64,000 bases of DNA from Rhodoferax sp. (GTDB lineage: Bacteria > Pseudomonadota > Gammaproteobacteria > Burkholderiales > Burkholderiaceae_C). The notes under the pieces were generated by a model. It ran no database searches. It had not been told where the DNA came from and saw only the letters and a list, made by a program, of their open reading frames with translations. The translations under genes were made by a program, and so were the position numbers. The stretch spans positions 152,250-216,249 of the forward strand of contig NZ_JAQTXM010000004.1 of NCBI RefSeq assembly GCF_028688795.1, given 5' to 3'. This document shows positions 8,959-17,368 of the stretch, piece by piece. Within the stretch, counting starts at the first letter, position 1, and every line of letters begins with the position of its first letter.

Positions 8959-10191
8959 ATGTACCTTCTCATAGAAGCCTATGGCGTAAAGCTGGGCACC
9001 AATCAGCGCTGGTCGAAAGTGGACACAGCTCAAGCCACAATAAAACAATTGTTGGAAGCATTCCGAGAGCTTCAATTTACCTTGAAAGAAAAGCTTACCA
9101 GTAAGGTGGTTTTTCTTGACGCAAGTACCTTATTGCGGGAATACAGCACTGTGAACACCCTTGCTCCTGTGTTCTTTCAAAGTCTTGCTTTACCGCTGAA
9201 AACAAAGACGACCTCGCTGCTGATCAATAACAGCGTTGCAATGTATTGCGACGCATTTTCTGCCGGATACAGCGCGACTCCAGTTACCCGTGCCAACATC
9301 GCCTTGCAAGACAACCGCTTGCGTGAAGTAACTGATGTTCGCTTAACCCATAAGGCTAATGGTTTAAACTACGCTACATTTGCCAACCATTGCCTAGTGA
9401 GCGTGAATGGCTTTTTTCATTTGCCTGACACTGATGGCGTCAATGGGATTGTGGTATCGGATGCCATGAATTCCGTCAAACTCAGCGGCAGAAATCACAT
9501 TGGCATTTATAGCTTTAAGGAAATAGGAGCGATTAAGTTGGTGCCTATTACAAAGGAAATGTTGTTGCCGTCTGATGACGTTAGAAAAATCAGTATCTTC
9601 ATAGATCAAGACATTGGCAACAAACAGGTGCTGATTAGCCTAGGTGGATATTTGCATTGGATTGATAACCAAACAATCACAAGGACTGGCGACAAAACAA
9701 TCAAAGTAGACTTTAGCAAGATTCCTCTCTTGGAGCGGTATTATGAATCCAGGCGATTCATAGATTTGTCAGGTCTACCCACTAACAATACGCCTGCTAA
9801 CCCTACACAGATAGGCAGCAAAGACGCATGGACTGCTGAGTTTTTGGCAGAGTACCTGCAGTTGTCGCAGTCGTTCGTTGTGATACTGGATAAACCCAGT
9901 ATCTATGTTGAGAAGCACCCGTTGCGTGATTCAAAAATCCCTGACACATACGTTCATTATACGCGCCCGCTGTTCCCACTGGTTTCCCATTGGGGTCGCT
10001 GCAATGAATACATTGCAACAGAGGACGATGACCATTACTTGCTGACTACAAGCGACTGCTCCAAAGAAAATTACCTTTTCAACACCATTGACAACCAGGC
10101 TTTCCTAAGCGTATCGGATGCGTTAGATCCTGACCAGCGCAGAGAACACTCTGATGTGTGGTTGCTTGAGATAGGTACCGAAACGCACTAA
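8959..10191 (+). CDS. Unknown 410-residue protein
   Basis: The chosen start is the ATG with AAAAGGA 9 nt upstream; a TTG further upstream has no ribosome site. The product begins MYLLIEAYGVKLG. No family is recognised. The protein reads as a mixed alpha/beta soluble protein without membrane segments. It stands alone on the plus strand between the fibre cassette and the PAAR/spike genes, so a virion or baseplate role is plausible but unproven. Confidence 0.6.
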   Translation: MYLLIEAYGVKLGTNQRWSKVDTAQATIKQLLEAFRELQFTLKEKLTSKVVFLDASTLLREYSTVNTLAPVFFQSLALPLKTKTTSLLINNSVAMYCDAFSAGYSATPVTRANIALQDNRLREVTDVRLTHKANGLNYATFANHCLVSVNGFFHLPDTDGVNGIVVSDAMNSVKLSGRNHIGIYSFKEIGAIKLVPITKEMLLPSDDVRKISIFIDQDIGNKQVLISLGGYLHWIDNQTITRTGDKTIKVDFSKIPLLERYYESRRFIDLSGLPTNNTPANPTQIGSKDAWTAEFLAEYLQLSQSFVVILDKPSIYVEKHPLRDSKIPDTYVHYTRPLFPLVSHWGRCNEYIATEDDDHYLLTTSDCSKENYLFNTIDNQAFLSVSDALDPDQRREHSDVWLLEIGTETH

Positions 10192-10192
10192 C

Positions 10193-10228
10193 AGCATAAT
10201 AGCCAGGGCGTACCCTGGCTATTATGCT
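10193..10228. terminator. Bidirectional terminator, CATAAA-like
   Basis: A perfect 16-bp stem (AGCATAATAGCCAGGG and its complement) with a CGTA loop between converging genes. Its right arm overlaps the stop codon of the PAAR gene. Confidence 0.75.
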
Positions 10229-10491
10229 CAATCGCCTTGCCAGGTGTCTGGACTACCTGCTGTTATCGTCGCACCGCACCCAGCCTTATCACCCACTAAA
10301 GAAATGGACTTCCCATTGCTAGTCGCACTGTAGTTTGAAGAGATGGGCGTCTTGCCGTGTCCACGAATAGGACAACTGTGCATATCGCCATCGATGCACT
10401 GCGTCTTTCCATTAACGGTGAATAGTCCTGTGGCAGTGACCATAGACCCACCGTGATCGCTGGTGTCACCTAATCGTACTAATTTCTTCAT
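10228..10491 (-). CDS. PAAR-repeat tail-spike tip protein
   Basis: 87 residues with the PAAR layout: LVRLGDTSDHGG at the N-terminus, then a central TVNGKTQCIDGDMHSCPIRGHG, and SLVGDKAGCGATITAGS near the end. PAAR proteins fold into a sharp metal-binding cone on the end of the spike in contractile tails and type VI secretion; the His and Cys residues visible here suit metal binding. It follows directly downstream of a gp5/VgrG-like spike gene, the expected partner. Confidence 0.8.
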   Translation of the reverse strand: MKKLVRLGDTSDHGGSMVTATGLFTVNGKTQCIDGDMHSCPIRGHGKTPISSNYSATSNGKSISLVGDKAGCGATITAGSPDTWQGD

Positions 10492-10502
10492 GTGTTAACC
10501 CA

Positions 10503-11303
10503 TCAGTTAATTGAAGTTGCTGGAGACGTGATTCGCACGGAACTAGATCCATCGAGGGTGGTCGATGTGGTGTTGATCGCCAGTTTATTGGTATTAACAG
10601 TAATGCTGTCTGTCGTGGTAATGGTTAGATGGGTCTTATCCATGTCAAAGTGACTGCCGTCACTGTTCTTCATCTCTAACCGTCGCTCACTAGAATCCAG
10701 AGAGATGAAGTTGCCAGCATCGTCAGTGATGAGGACATAGCCTGTTTTGGTGTTGATCTGTATGTCGTAAGCAAAGGGCTCTCCATCTGCTTTACTGGTG
10801 TGAAAATGCACCAGCTTGTTGTGTGACGACACCTCGAAATAATAGGAATGGTCCGCATCCGTAGCATCGGCCTCATTGCGAGTGGCGCTGATAGCCCAGA
10901 CAACAGTCTCTAGCTTTCTTAAGTTACTGTCTTGTTTGAGCGTGATCCAGTAGTATTTGTCGGCATCACCAAATTGAAAGATCATCACCGCTTCGCCCCG
11001 CCTGACATCAGGTGGTGTGAGGCGGTTAGAGTCACCGAACCTTAACCATTTCGCCTTAATGCTGACATGGGCTTTAACGCTGGATTGGTAGTGTCTACCC
11101 ATAGCGTCTTGCGCGCTGCCTTTGTAGTCGGTGCCCTTCGAGGTCAGCTCACCATCCAGAAATGGCAACTCTTCAATGGGTGTAACCTCAACCTCATGGG
11201 AAGACAGTTTTTTATTCTCAGCAACCAGACCTATTGAATAAAAGCGCATTTTGGATAAAGAGACTTCTTCACCCCTAAACGTACCGGTTTCTTTGTGGTT
11301 CAT
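10503..11303 (-). CDS. Baseplate central spike protein (gp5/gpV-like)
   Basis: 266 residues from an ATG with an AAGG site upstream. An OB-fold-like segment (RRGEAVMIFQFGDADKYYWITLK) lies at about residues 93-115. The C-terminal third is made of short repeated strands (FISLDSSERRLEMKNSDGSHFDM, then THLTITTTDSITVNTNKLAIN) of the kind that form the triple-stranded beta-helix of T4 gp5 and phage P2 gpV. No lysozyme domain is present, so peptidoglycan cleavage must be supplied elsewhere, perhaps by the 2970-residue protein. The PAAR gene follows by 11 nt. Confidence 0.7.
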   Translation of the reverse strand: MNHKETGTFRGEEVSLSKMRFYSIGLVAENKKLSSHEVEVTPIEELPFLDGELTSKGTDYKGSAQDAMGRHYQSSVKAHVSIKAKWLRFGDSNRLTPPDVRRGEAVMIFQFGDADKYYWITLKQDSNLRKLETVVWAISATRNEADATDADHSYYFEVSSHNKLVHFHTSKADGEPFAYDIQINTKTGYVLITDDAGNFISLDSSERRLEMKNSDGSHFDMDKTHLTITTTDSITVNTNKLAINTTSTTLDGSSSVRITSPATSIN

Positions 11304-11382
11304 ACTTCGCCTTTTTAAAACACACAATAGCTAAAAATACCAATTCGACCCATCAATTGACAGAACTAACAGGTATGATATC

Positions 11383-13866
11383 GTGAAATATCTTCATATT
11401 GAATTGGTTGGATTCAAGCGCTTTTCGCTGAACAACATTGATCGTTTTTCGATGACCATCACGGAAGCCGTGCAACTGATCCTGGGGACCAACGGCAGCG
11501 GTAAGTCTTCACTGATGGAGCAGATCACTCCACTGCCCGCTAACCACGCAGACTTCAGCAAACAGGGAAGTAAAGTCATCACGATTTCCCACAACCGCCA
11601 CATTTACACCTTAAAGAGTGTCTTCCATCCTTCACAGAAACACAGCTTTTTGCGAGATGATGAAGAGCTCAATGAGGGCGGCACGGTCACAGTACAGCGT
11701 GAGCTGGTCAAGCAACACTTTGGCATAACGCCAGATATCCATGAGCTGGCGTTGGGCAATGAGACTTTTACTGGCATGTCCCCAGCCCGCCGTAAAGAAT
11801 GGTTCATCCAGCTGTGCGACACCAATTACGATTATGCCATCAAGGTGTACAACAAGTTGCGTGAAAAACACCGCGACTGTTTGGGTGCAATTAAACTCGC
11901 TAAGAAGCGGCTGGTAACAGAATCAGAAAAACTTATTCAAGACGATGAGGAGAAACAGCTGCATTTAGAAGCCATGCAGCTGTATGAGTGCGTGCAGTTC
12001 TTGGCAGAGTACAGGAAGCCCATAGAAGCGGATCTGGACAATCTAGAGGTCATCCAGTCTCAGCTGGACCAATCTCTTTTTGCCACAGCAAAATCATTAA
12101 ACGACATACATTCTGGGATTGTCCATTTTTCAGGCAGCCAAGCAGACTTGGATATTATCGTGTCTGAGACGGAGCACGGTATCTCTCGATGCAGGACCAT
12201 CATAGAAAAATACACCAACGACTATCACAAGAACCAAAAGAAGATTGAAGCACTTCAAAAAGCTGAAGAAAAAACCATTCAAGAAGTACAGGAGTCCTTG
12301 GCATTTCTGCTAAAGGAGCGCGATGCGTTTTGTCGCAACAGCATACTGACTGTGCCAGTAAAACAGCCTAAGTTGGCATTGGATGCACTCAATGCAGTAA
12401 AATTGTCTTTGATAGAAATCTTTTCTTCTATCCCCAAAAACGATGACCGGCGTTACAGCCAAGATGCCTATACTGCTACAAAGGAAAGACTGGCCAACTT
12501 CCAGGTCACTAAAGCTTCCTTGAGCGAAAAGATCCAAACCAAATCCTTGCGCTTGAAGCACCTGTTGGACCACAAAGATCAACCTGATCTGGAATGTCCC
12601 AAATGCAGCCACCAGTTTTCTCCGCATTACAACCAAGTCGAACACGAGCGGTTAGAGAAAGAACTGGTACTTTTGCAAAAGGAAATGGATACGTTCGTAC
12701 TTCCTGCAATTTTGTCGCATGAAGAAAACTTACAGGGTTTTGCCGAATATGCAAGACTCTATCGGCAGTATGTTCAATCTGTATCGGCTTGGCCAATATT
12801 GAAACAGTATTGGGAATGGATGGCTGAACAAAAGATCATCACTGATGATCCCAGGAAAGGCACCTATTGCTTGTCACAAATCGATACGGATTTGAATTAC
12901 CATATTCGAATTGAAGAAATCGATAAACAACTTAAAGAAAAAGAACAACTGATTTTGTCTCTCAAGGACGTAGGCGGTGCCGACCTAAAAGGCCTCACTG
13001 AACAAAACAATGAGCTGGACCATTTGCTGGCAATAGAAACCGACAACCTTAGACAGTTGACGCAAAAGAAAACCCAGGCATATAACGATTGCAAGCGCCT
13101 ACTGCAGATCAGCACGTTGACAGCGAAGGTCAAAGAGATCATACAAAAGAAACGCACTTACAACAAAGAGCAAATCGAGACTATTAGAAGAACGGAATTC
13201 AATGCCGTTATACGAAAGCTGCACAGTGAGCTGGCCAGTCGAGAGCACGTGCTTTCTGGTTTGAAACAGCAAAAGGCGATTGTTGAAAACATCACCTTAC
13301 AAATTTCAGACTTGGAGAAAGAAGAACAAGCTCTGAGTATTTTGGTTAAACAGCTCTCTCCTACAGAAGGACTGATTGCAGAAGGGTTGTTTGGCTTCAT
13401 CCGAAACTTTGTGCACCAAATGAACGTCTTCATCCAAAAGGTGTGGACGTACCCACTCACGATACAAAGCAGTGTGATCCAAGAAGGCAATAGTCTTGAT
13501 ATGGATTATAAGTTTCCTTTGCTGGTGCAGAGCGCAGAAAATCGCGCGGCTGATGTGAGCAAAGGCTCTGTAGGTATGAAGGAGATTGTTAACCTGGCTT
13601 ATCGCTTGACTGCAATGCGTTATCTTGGACTCCAGGAATACCCTCTGATCCTTGATGAATGGGGTGGTGCGATGGACGAAGCACACCGAGGACAGGCCAG
13701 CATGGTGATCAAGTCACTGGTAGAGCAACAAGTATGCAGTCAGTTGTTCATGGTCAGTCACTACTTTGCGCAATATGGCGCACTCTCTAATACTGAGGTT
13801 TGCGTGCTCAACAACTTGAATATCACAGTCCCTGTCAAATACAACACCCATGTTAAAATGAACTAA
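11383..13866 (+). CDS. Rad50/SbcC/T4 gp46-like recombination ATPase
   Basis: 827 residues starting at GTG, with AGG upstream. Walker A is LGTNGSGKSS (K41). The protein then runs as a long coiled coil interrupted by a zinc-hook CPKC (C405 and C408) and returns to an ABC signature-like segment, SKGSVGMKE, and Walker B, LILDE, near residue 755. This is the SMC/Rad50 arrangement. In T4, gp46 works with the nuclease gp47 to resect DNA ends for recombination-dependent replication. No Mre11/gp47-like phosphoesterase was found in the window, so the partner is probably encoded elsewhere. Confidence 0.88.
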   Translation: MKYLHIELVGFKRFSLNNIDRFSMTITEAVQLILGTNGSGKSSLMEQITPLPANHADFSKQGSKVITISHNRHIYTLKSVFHPSQKHSFLRDDEELNEGGTVTVQRELVKQHFGITPDIHELALGNETFTGMSPARRKEWFIQLCDTNYDYAIKVYNKLREKHRDCLGAIKLAKKRLVTESEKLIQDDEEKQLHLEAMQLYECVQFLAEYRKPIEADLDNLEVIQSQLDQSLFATAKSLNDIHSGIVHFSGSQADLDIIVSETEHGISRCRTIIEKYTNDYHKNQKKIEALQKAEEKTIQEVQESLAFLLKERDAFCRNSILTVPVKQPKLALDALNAVKLSLIEIFSSIPKNDDRRYSQDAYTATKERLANFQVTKASLSEKIQTKSLRLKHLLDHKDQPDLECPKCSHQFSPHYNQVEHERLEKELVLLQKEMDTFVLPAILSHEENLQGFAEYARLYRQYVQSVSAWPILKQYWEWMAEQKIITDDPRKGTYCLSQIDTDLNYHIRIEEIDKQLKEKEQLILSLKDVGGADLKGLTEQNNELDHLLAIETDNLRQLTQKKTQAYNDCKRLLQISTLTAKVKEIIQKKRTYNKEQIETIRRTEFNAVIRKLHSELASREHVLSGLKQQKAIVENITLQISDLEKEEQALSILVKQLSPTEGLIAEGLFGFIRNFVHQMNVFIQKVWTYPLTIQSSVIQEGNSLDMDYKFPLLVQSAENRAADVSKGSVGMKEIVNLAYRLTAMRYLGLQEYPLILDEWGGAMDEAHRGQASMVIKSLVEQQVCSQLFMVSHYFAQYGALSNTEVCVLNNLNITVPVKYNTHVKMN

Positions 13867-13922
13867 AGTGTAGAAATATACAGAACGATATCAATGACAT
13901 GTAACTACTCAAAGGAACTCTA

Positions 13923-14402
13923 ATGTCTTTTCAAATGCCTAAGAAACTCACTCCGCGTCAGCGAGAAAAACGAGTGCCCGGATGGGCGGTCTATAGAAGT
14001 GAGCAGTGCCAAGACATTGGGATAACCAGCTTTAGAGAATACGACAAAGAGAGTTTTTTCAAAAGGCTGCTGGGCGACCGAATTTTTAAAGATTCAAATT
14101 GGTACTATTTCCCAGATTTGCACAAGCACTATTACCAAGTCCTCCATACTTACCCAAAACTGCAGGAGCGTTTGAATGTCGTCCTTGATGAAATAAACAA
14201 GACTGTTTTTAAAGACATTATCATTCCGGTGCTGATGGTGCGCAATGATAAGGCTACTTTTCGGCTGTTCTGCTTGCCGCGCAAACCTCGCGTGCGTAAT
14301 CGATTCTGGGCATATAACGAGGTCTACGAGAGGTTGGCGAGCTTTGCACAAGAAGTTTGGATCGATCTAGAATTACCCGAACATGTGCCAGTGACCACCT
14401 GA
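13923..14402 (+). CDS. Unknown basic 159-residue protein
   Basis: The start at ATG 13923 follows AAAGGA. The product is basic and rich in aromatic residues (WYYFPDLHKHYY and RNRFWAYNEVYERL). No signal peptide, membrane segment or known motif is seen. It lies 56 nt after the Rad50-like gene and may belong to the same replication and recombination block. Confidence 0.6.
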   Translation: MSFQMPKKLTPRQREKRVPGWAVYRSEQCQDIGITSFREYDKESFFKRLLGDRIFKDSNWYYFPDLHKHYYQVLHTYPKLQERLNVVLDEINKTVFKDIIIPVLMVRNDKATFRLFCLPRKPRVRNRFWAYNEVYERLASFAQEVWIDLELPEHVPVTT

Positions 14403-14415
14403 TTGTTATCAAACA

Positions 14416-14451
14416 GCATAAACGCTCTGGAAAATCCCAGAGCGTTTATGC
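14416..14451. terminator. Bidirectional terminator, CATAAA family
   Basis: A perfect 15-bp stem (GCATAAACGCTCTGG and its complement) with a 6-nt loop. A T-rich run (TATTTTTTTTTT) follows on the plus strand. It separates converging genes. Confidence 0.85.
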
Positions 14452-14465
14452 CATCTATTTTTTTT

Positions 14466-15089
14466 TTATGTCAACACGTTGTCTTTGATGTAGGTTTCTA
14501 GCAATTGTAGTTTTTGCTTTAGCTCAGTATTGGCGCTTTCCAGTACCTCACATTTTGCACGCAAGGACAATTCAGTCTGTGTGGTAATGGTGCGCGCCTG
14601 AGAAATCCGTTTGTGGTCATCGTGGCTAACGATGACAGGAGCGCCCACTACGGCTGCTTGTATCTCTGGCTTCACCCCTAGGTGCTCGTACACCAGTTGT
14701 CCTATGGCCACGTTCAATGCGTTGAGGTCCGTGGTTTCTGCGATTGCGGACAATGACACACCTAAGTACGTGTTGACGTACCTGACACCGTCAGTCACAG
14801 GCAAGCCAGCGAGCTTGTGTGAAGGAACCACAACCAGTTCCCCTGCGCCAGCCTGAAGCGTTACAAGTGCTCTATCTACGGAAACATCCAGATTGTAATT
14901 GTCCTCGGTATCTTCACTGAATAAATACACATCAGTCAATGGGTCTTGACCGGCTGCAATCAGTGCGTTTATGTTGGTTACTGAAACACAGCGGTATTCC
15001 AGCATGGAGTTAATCAGTTTGTCATAAGGGGCAATCGCAGCAAATAGCCCTGACATACCGACTTTAGGCAAAAGTGTGTTGGTAGCCAT
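14466..15089 (-). CDS. Virion-associated protein with C-terminal coiled coil
   Basis: 207 residues. The N-terminal 150 residues are mixed alpha/beta; the last ~45 (SLRAKCEVLESANTELKQKL) form a heptad-patterned coiled coil. It lies 13 nt downstream of the larger baseplate-like gene and is probably cotranscribed. No family is recognised; a baseplate or tail role is inferred from the neighbour. Confidence 0.55.
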   Translation of the reverse strand: MATNTLLPKVGMSGLFAAIAPYDKLINSMLEYRCVSVTNINALIAAGQDPLTDVYLFSEDTEDNYNLDVSVDRALVTLQAGAGELVVVPSHKLAGLPVTDGVRYVNTYLGVSLSAIAETTDLNALNVAIGQLVYEHLGVKPEIQAAVVGAPVIVSHDDHKRISQARTITTQTELSLRAKCEVLESANTELKQKLQLLETYIKDNVLT

Positions 15090-15102
15090 CGTTCACTGTT
15101 CG

Positions 15103-16425
15103 TTAGGTGTAAGCAGGCGTGCTGGGTTTACAAGCCACCAAGTAGTCGTGCTCACCAAGCCGTTGACTGATGTAGAGGATTCCGTTTCTGTTGAGCTTTT
15201 TCATGCGAAGCGGGATGCTTGTGTAATTGGTAGCGGTTTCTGCCACAATCACCATGTTCTCAATTTCCACTATCCAATTACGGGTGTCGAGTGACATCAT
15301 CTCAAACAGCGTATCCGTAAAAGGTACGCTGATCAAGTCAGGGTACACCTGAGAAATGCTGCTCTGTCCACCTCGGTTATTCAGACCACCCACCACACTG
15401 ACTGCAACAGATTTGTAATTGCACGAAAAAGCCTGAGCATTCTTCAGGATGTGTGCGCTAGTGAGCTCAGGGTGGCGCTCCTTTAAATAAGTCAGTTCTT
15501 TATCCAGCGAAATGATCGCCGAATAAGTACCTGAATACAAGAGCCGCTCAGGAATGGCTAAAGCGTGCCAGCGTGGGTACAGATAAAATTCACTGTTCTT
15601 GTAAATGTCGGGGAAAATTACTCGCCATTCTGCTTCACGACGCAGGGTATTTTTTGCAATATAATCCCTGATAGCGCCACGTATTACGTCTGCGTCATAG
15701 CCGCGTTTGCCGTAGATTAGCACCATCCAAGTGGTGTTAACCTTACTGCCGTCAGCCATAAGCCTAGAATAGTTCTCAGAGGTCAGTATGGTCTCAGGGT
15801 GGTCGTTCTTGATCTCTTGAATCTTTGTTAAGACCTTGCCCAGCGTGTTGGTATCAAGCAGCGACTGAATGACAATTTTATTTTGGAAGAAACTGTCAAT
15901 GTCATCGATTGGTGGGACGATGATAACCTTGTATTCGTCGTACTGATCAGCAAACGCTGAATCACTGAACCACAGCGTAATTTTGTTGTCGTCAGATGGA
16001 TCACCCGTGGCTGGTGTTAAGTTGGTCCAAGTCAGACGTTCTGGGAACTTAAGGCCTGGGCTGTACTCAATCAATGCGCCGGATTCAACGGCATTGATTT
16101 TTGTTGCAAAGTTGGTTTGCAGCTTCTCAGCCAGTGCATTGGGTGATACAATCTCAGAATCAGAACTGGCACTGTCATGCAACCATTGCGTGACTTCAAA
16201 GATTTGCTGCCTGAACGCAGCTGGCACCTCTACGACAGTGCCGTCATCGTAGTGGCATGCAAAGGAATAAAACCTTAACTGGTTGTCAGTGCCTCCGGCG
16301 TAAATCCCCTTATCTTCTGCATAGGTGAGGGAGTATGTCGAAATTTCACCAATAGGTGAAACTTCATTAACCGTATTACGAATGAGGCTCTCAATTGTGA
16401 CAAAGCCTTTAATCTTCAGTTGCAT
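15103..16425 (-). CDS. Baseplate-like structural protein, 440 residues
   Basis: The start is supported by AAAAGG. The protein has no membrane segment and no enzyme motif. It contains a possible baseplate-type middle domain (residues ~120-330) and a C-terminal beta-rich part. It opens a two-gene minus-strand operon. I infer a baseplate wedge or tail role from size and from the run of tail genes nearby, without a specific family match. Confidence 0.55.
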   Translation of the reverse strand: MQLKIKGFVTIESLIRNTVNEVSPIGEISTYSLTYAEDKGIYAGGTDNQLRFYSFACHYDDGTVVEVPAAFRQQIFEVTQWLHDSASSDSEIVSPNALAEKLQTNFATKINAVESGALIEYSPGLKFPERLTWTNLTPATGDPSDDNKITLWFSDSAFADQYDEYKVIIVPPIDDIDSFFQNKIVIQSLLDTNTLGKVLTKIQEIKNDHPETILTSENYSRLMADGSKVNTTWMVLIYGKRGYDADVIRGAIRDYIAKNTLRREAEWRVIFPDIYKNSEFYLYPRWHALAIPERLLYSGTYSAIISLDKELTYLKERHPELTSAHILKNAQAFSCNYKSVAVSVVGGLNNRGGQSSISQVYPDLISVPFTDTLFEMMSLDTRNWIVEIENMVIVAETATNYTSIPLRMKKLNRNGILYISQRLGEHDYLVACKPSTPAYT

Positions 16426-16506
16426 AGTGACCTTTTACGTGTGTTTATCAAAAGAGGCCCAACAATGGACCCGTTAACTAAATCATAAAATGCTTAACAC
16501 GGAAGG

Positions 16507-17010
16507 ATGTACCGAGTGCTATGGACGCTTATTAAAGCAGGTATGTTTTTGTTTCCCTTCTTAAAAGAATTGTTTTTAGGCAAGGACTACAACAAAGGCA
16601 CGCTACCTGCAGACCGCAAAAACACAACCAGATTCGCATGGCTGAAAAAACTCTTGATTGCAGCAGCCATAGTTTCTTTCATGTCTAATGTCTTGTTGGT
16701 CAAAAAGACCTACGACATGGCATATACGCTGCTGCAAGCAAACAAAGAGATTGCCAGATTACAGGGACTGTACCGCGAGAGAAGGGCACCAGAGCTGCAA
16801 AAAACAGCACCGCCCGTTCCTGAGCAGCCATTGCCTCGACCGCCACCCATCAGCGATATGCAGAGCAAGCCTGTGTTACCGAGGCGCAGTATCGGTGCAG
16901 AAAAAAAAGCACCACATTACAGCGAACAGATGTTTGATGAAAACAACACAGGCAGCGATGAGACAGTGTTTATCTTAGAACGCCTTAAACAAATCGATAA
17001 AATACAATGA
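16507..17010 (+). CDS. Inner-membrane protein, candidate i-spanin
   Basis: 167 residues from the ATG; a GTG at 16516 is an alternative start with better spacing (9 nt) from GGAAGG. A hydrophobic segment lies at about residues 8-24 and a stronger one at 48-66 (LLIAAAIVSFMSNVLLV). A helical stretch then a Pro-rich region (PPVPEQPLPRPPP) follow. The stop overlaps the start of a lipoprotein gene (ATGA). An inner-membrane protein overlapping a small lipoprotein is the usual arrangement of two-component spanins, which fuse inner and outer membranes at lysis. Confidence 0.5.
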   Translation: MYRVLWTLIKAGMFLFPFLKELFLGKDYNKGTLPADRKNTTRFAWLKKLLIAAAIVSFMSNVLLVKKTYDMAYTLLQANKEIARLQGLYRERRAPELQKTAPPVPEQPLPRPPPISDMQSKPVLPRRSIGAEKKAPHYSEQMFDENNTGSDETVFILERLKQIDKIQ

Positions 17011-17324
17011 AGTACCTTTATCTATTCCTTATGTGCGTAATCACCAGCGCCTGTTCGGTGTCCCAAGTGAATTTGCACTACGTGCCGATTTCTGTGGATA
17101 AGCCACTTTCTTCAAAGGCCTGTACACCGTTCCTGATGCCAGAGATGCTACCCGTTCCAGCTGCGCCCATTCACGAATACGCTGCGATTCCAGATCATGA
17201 GGATACCGGACGTATCCATGTGCTGGTGAATTACATCGAAAAGCTGCGCATGCACATCAGCGAAACAAAACGTCAACTCAATACCAATTACCAAAAACAT
17301 TTAGCGGATTGCCAGTCAGAATAA
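17007..17324 (+). CDS. Small lipoprotein, candidate o-spanin
   Basis: 105 residues with a signal peptide (MKYLYLFLMCVITSAC) ending in a lipobox whose cysteine is C16. The mature part carries a Pro-rich stretch (PEMLPVPAAPIH) and a C-terminal helix. It overlaps the preceding membrane-protein gene by 4 nt. The pair fits an Rz/Rz1-like spanin system, but no holin or endolysin is adjacent, so a different envelope role remains possible. Confidence 0.6.
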   Translation: MKYLYLFLMCVITSACSVSQVNLHYVPISVDKPLSSKACTPFLMPEMLPVPAAPIHEYAAIPDHEDTGRIHVLVNYIEKLRMHISETKRQLNTNYQKHLADCQSE

Positions 17325-17368
17325 AACATTGAACACGCTGATGTTTTGTACACCTACTGGAGCGTTAA

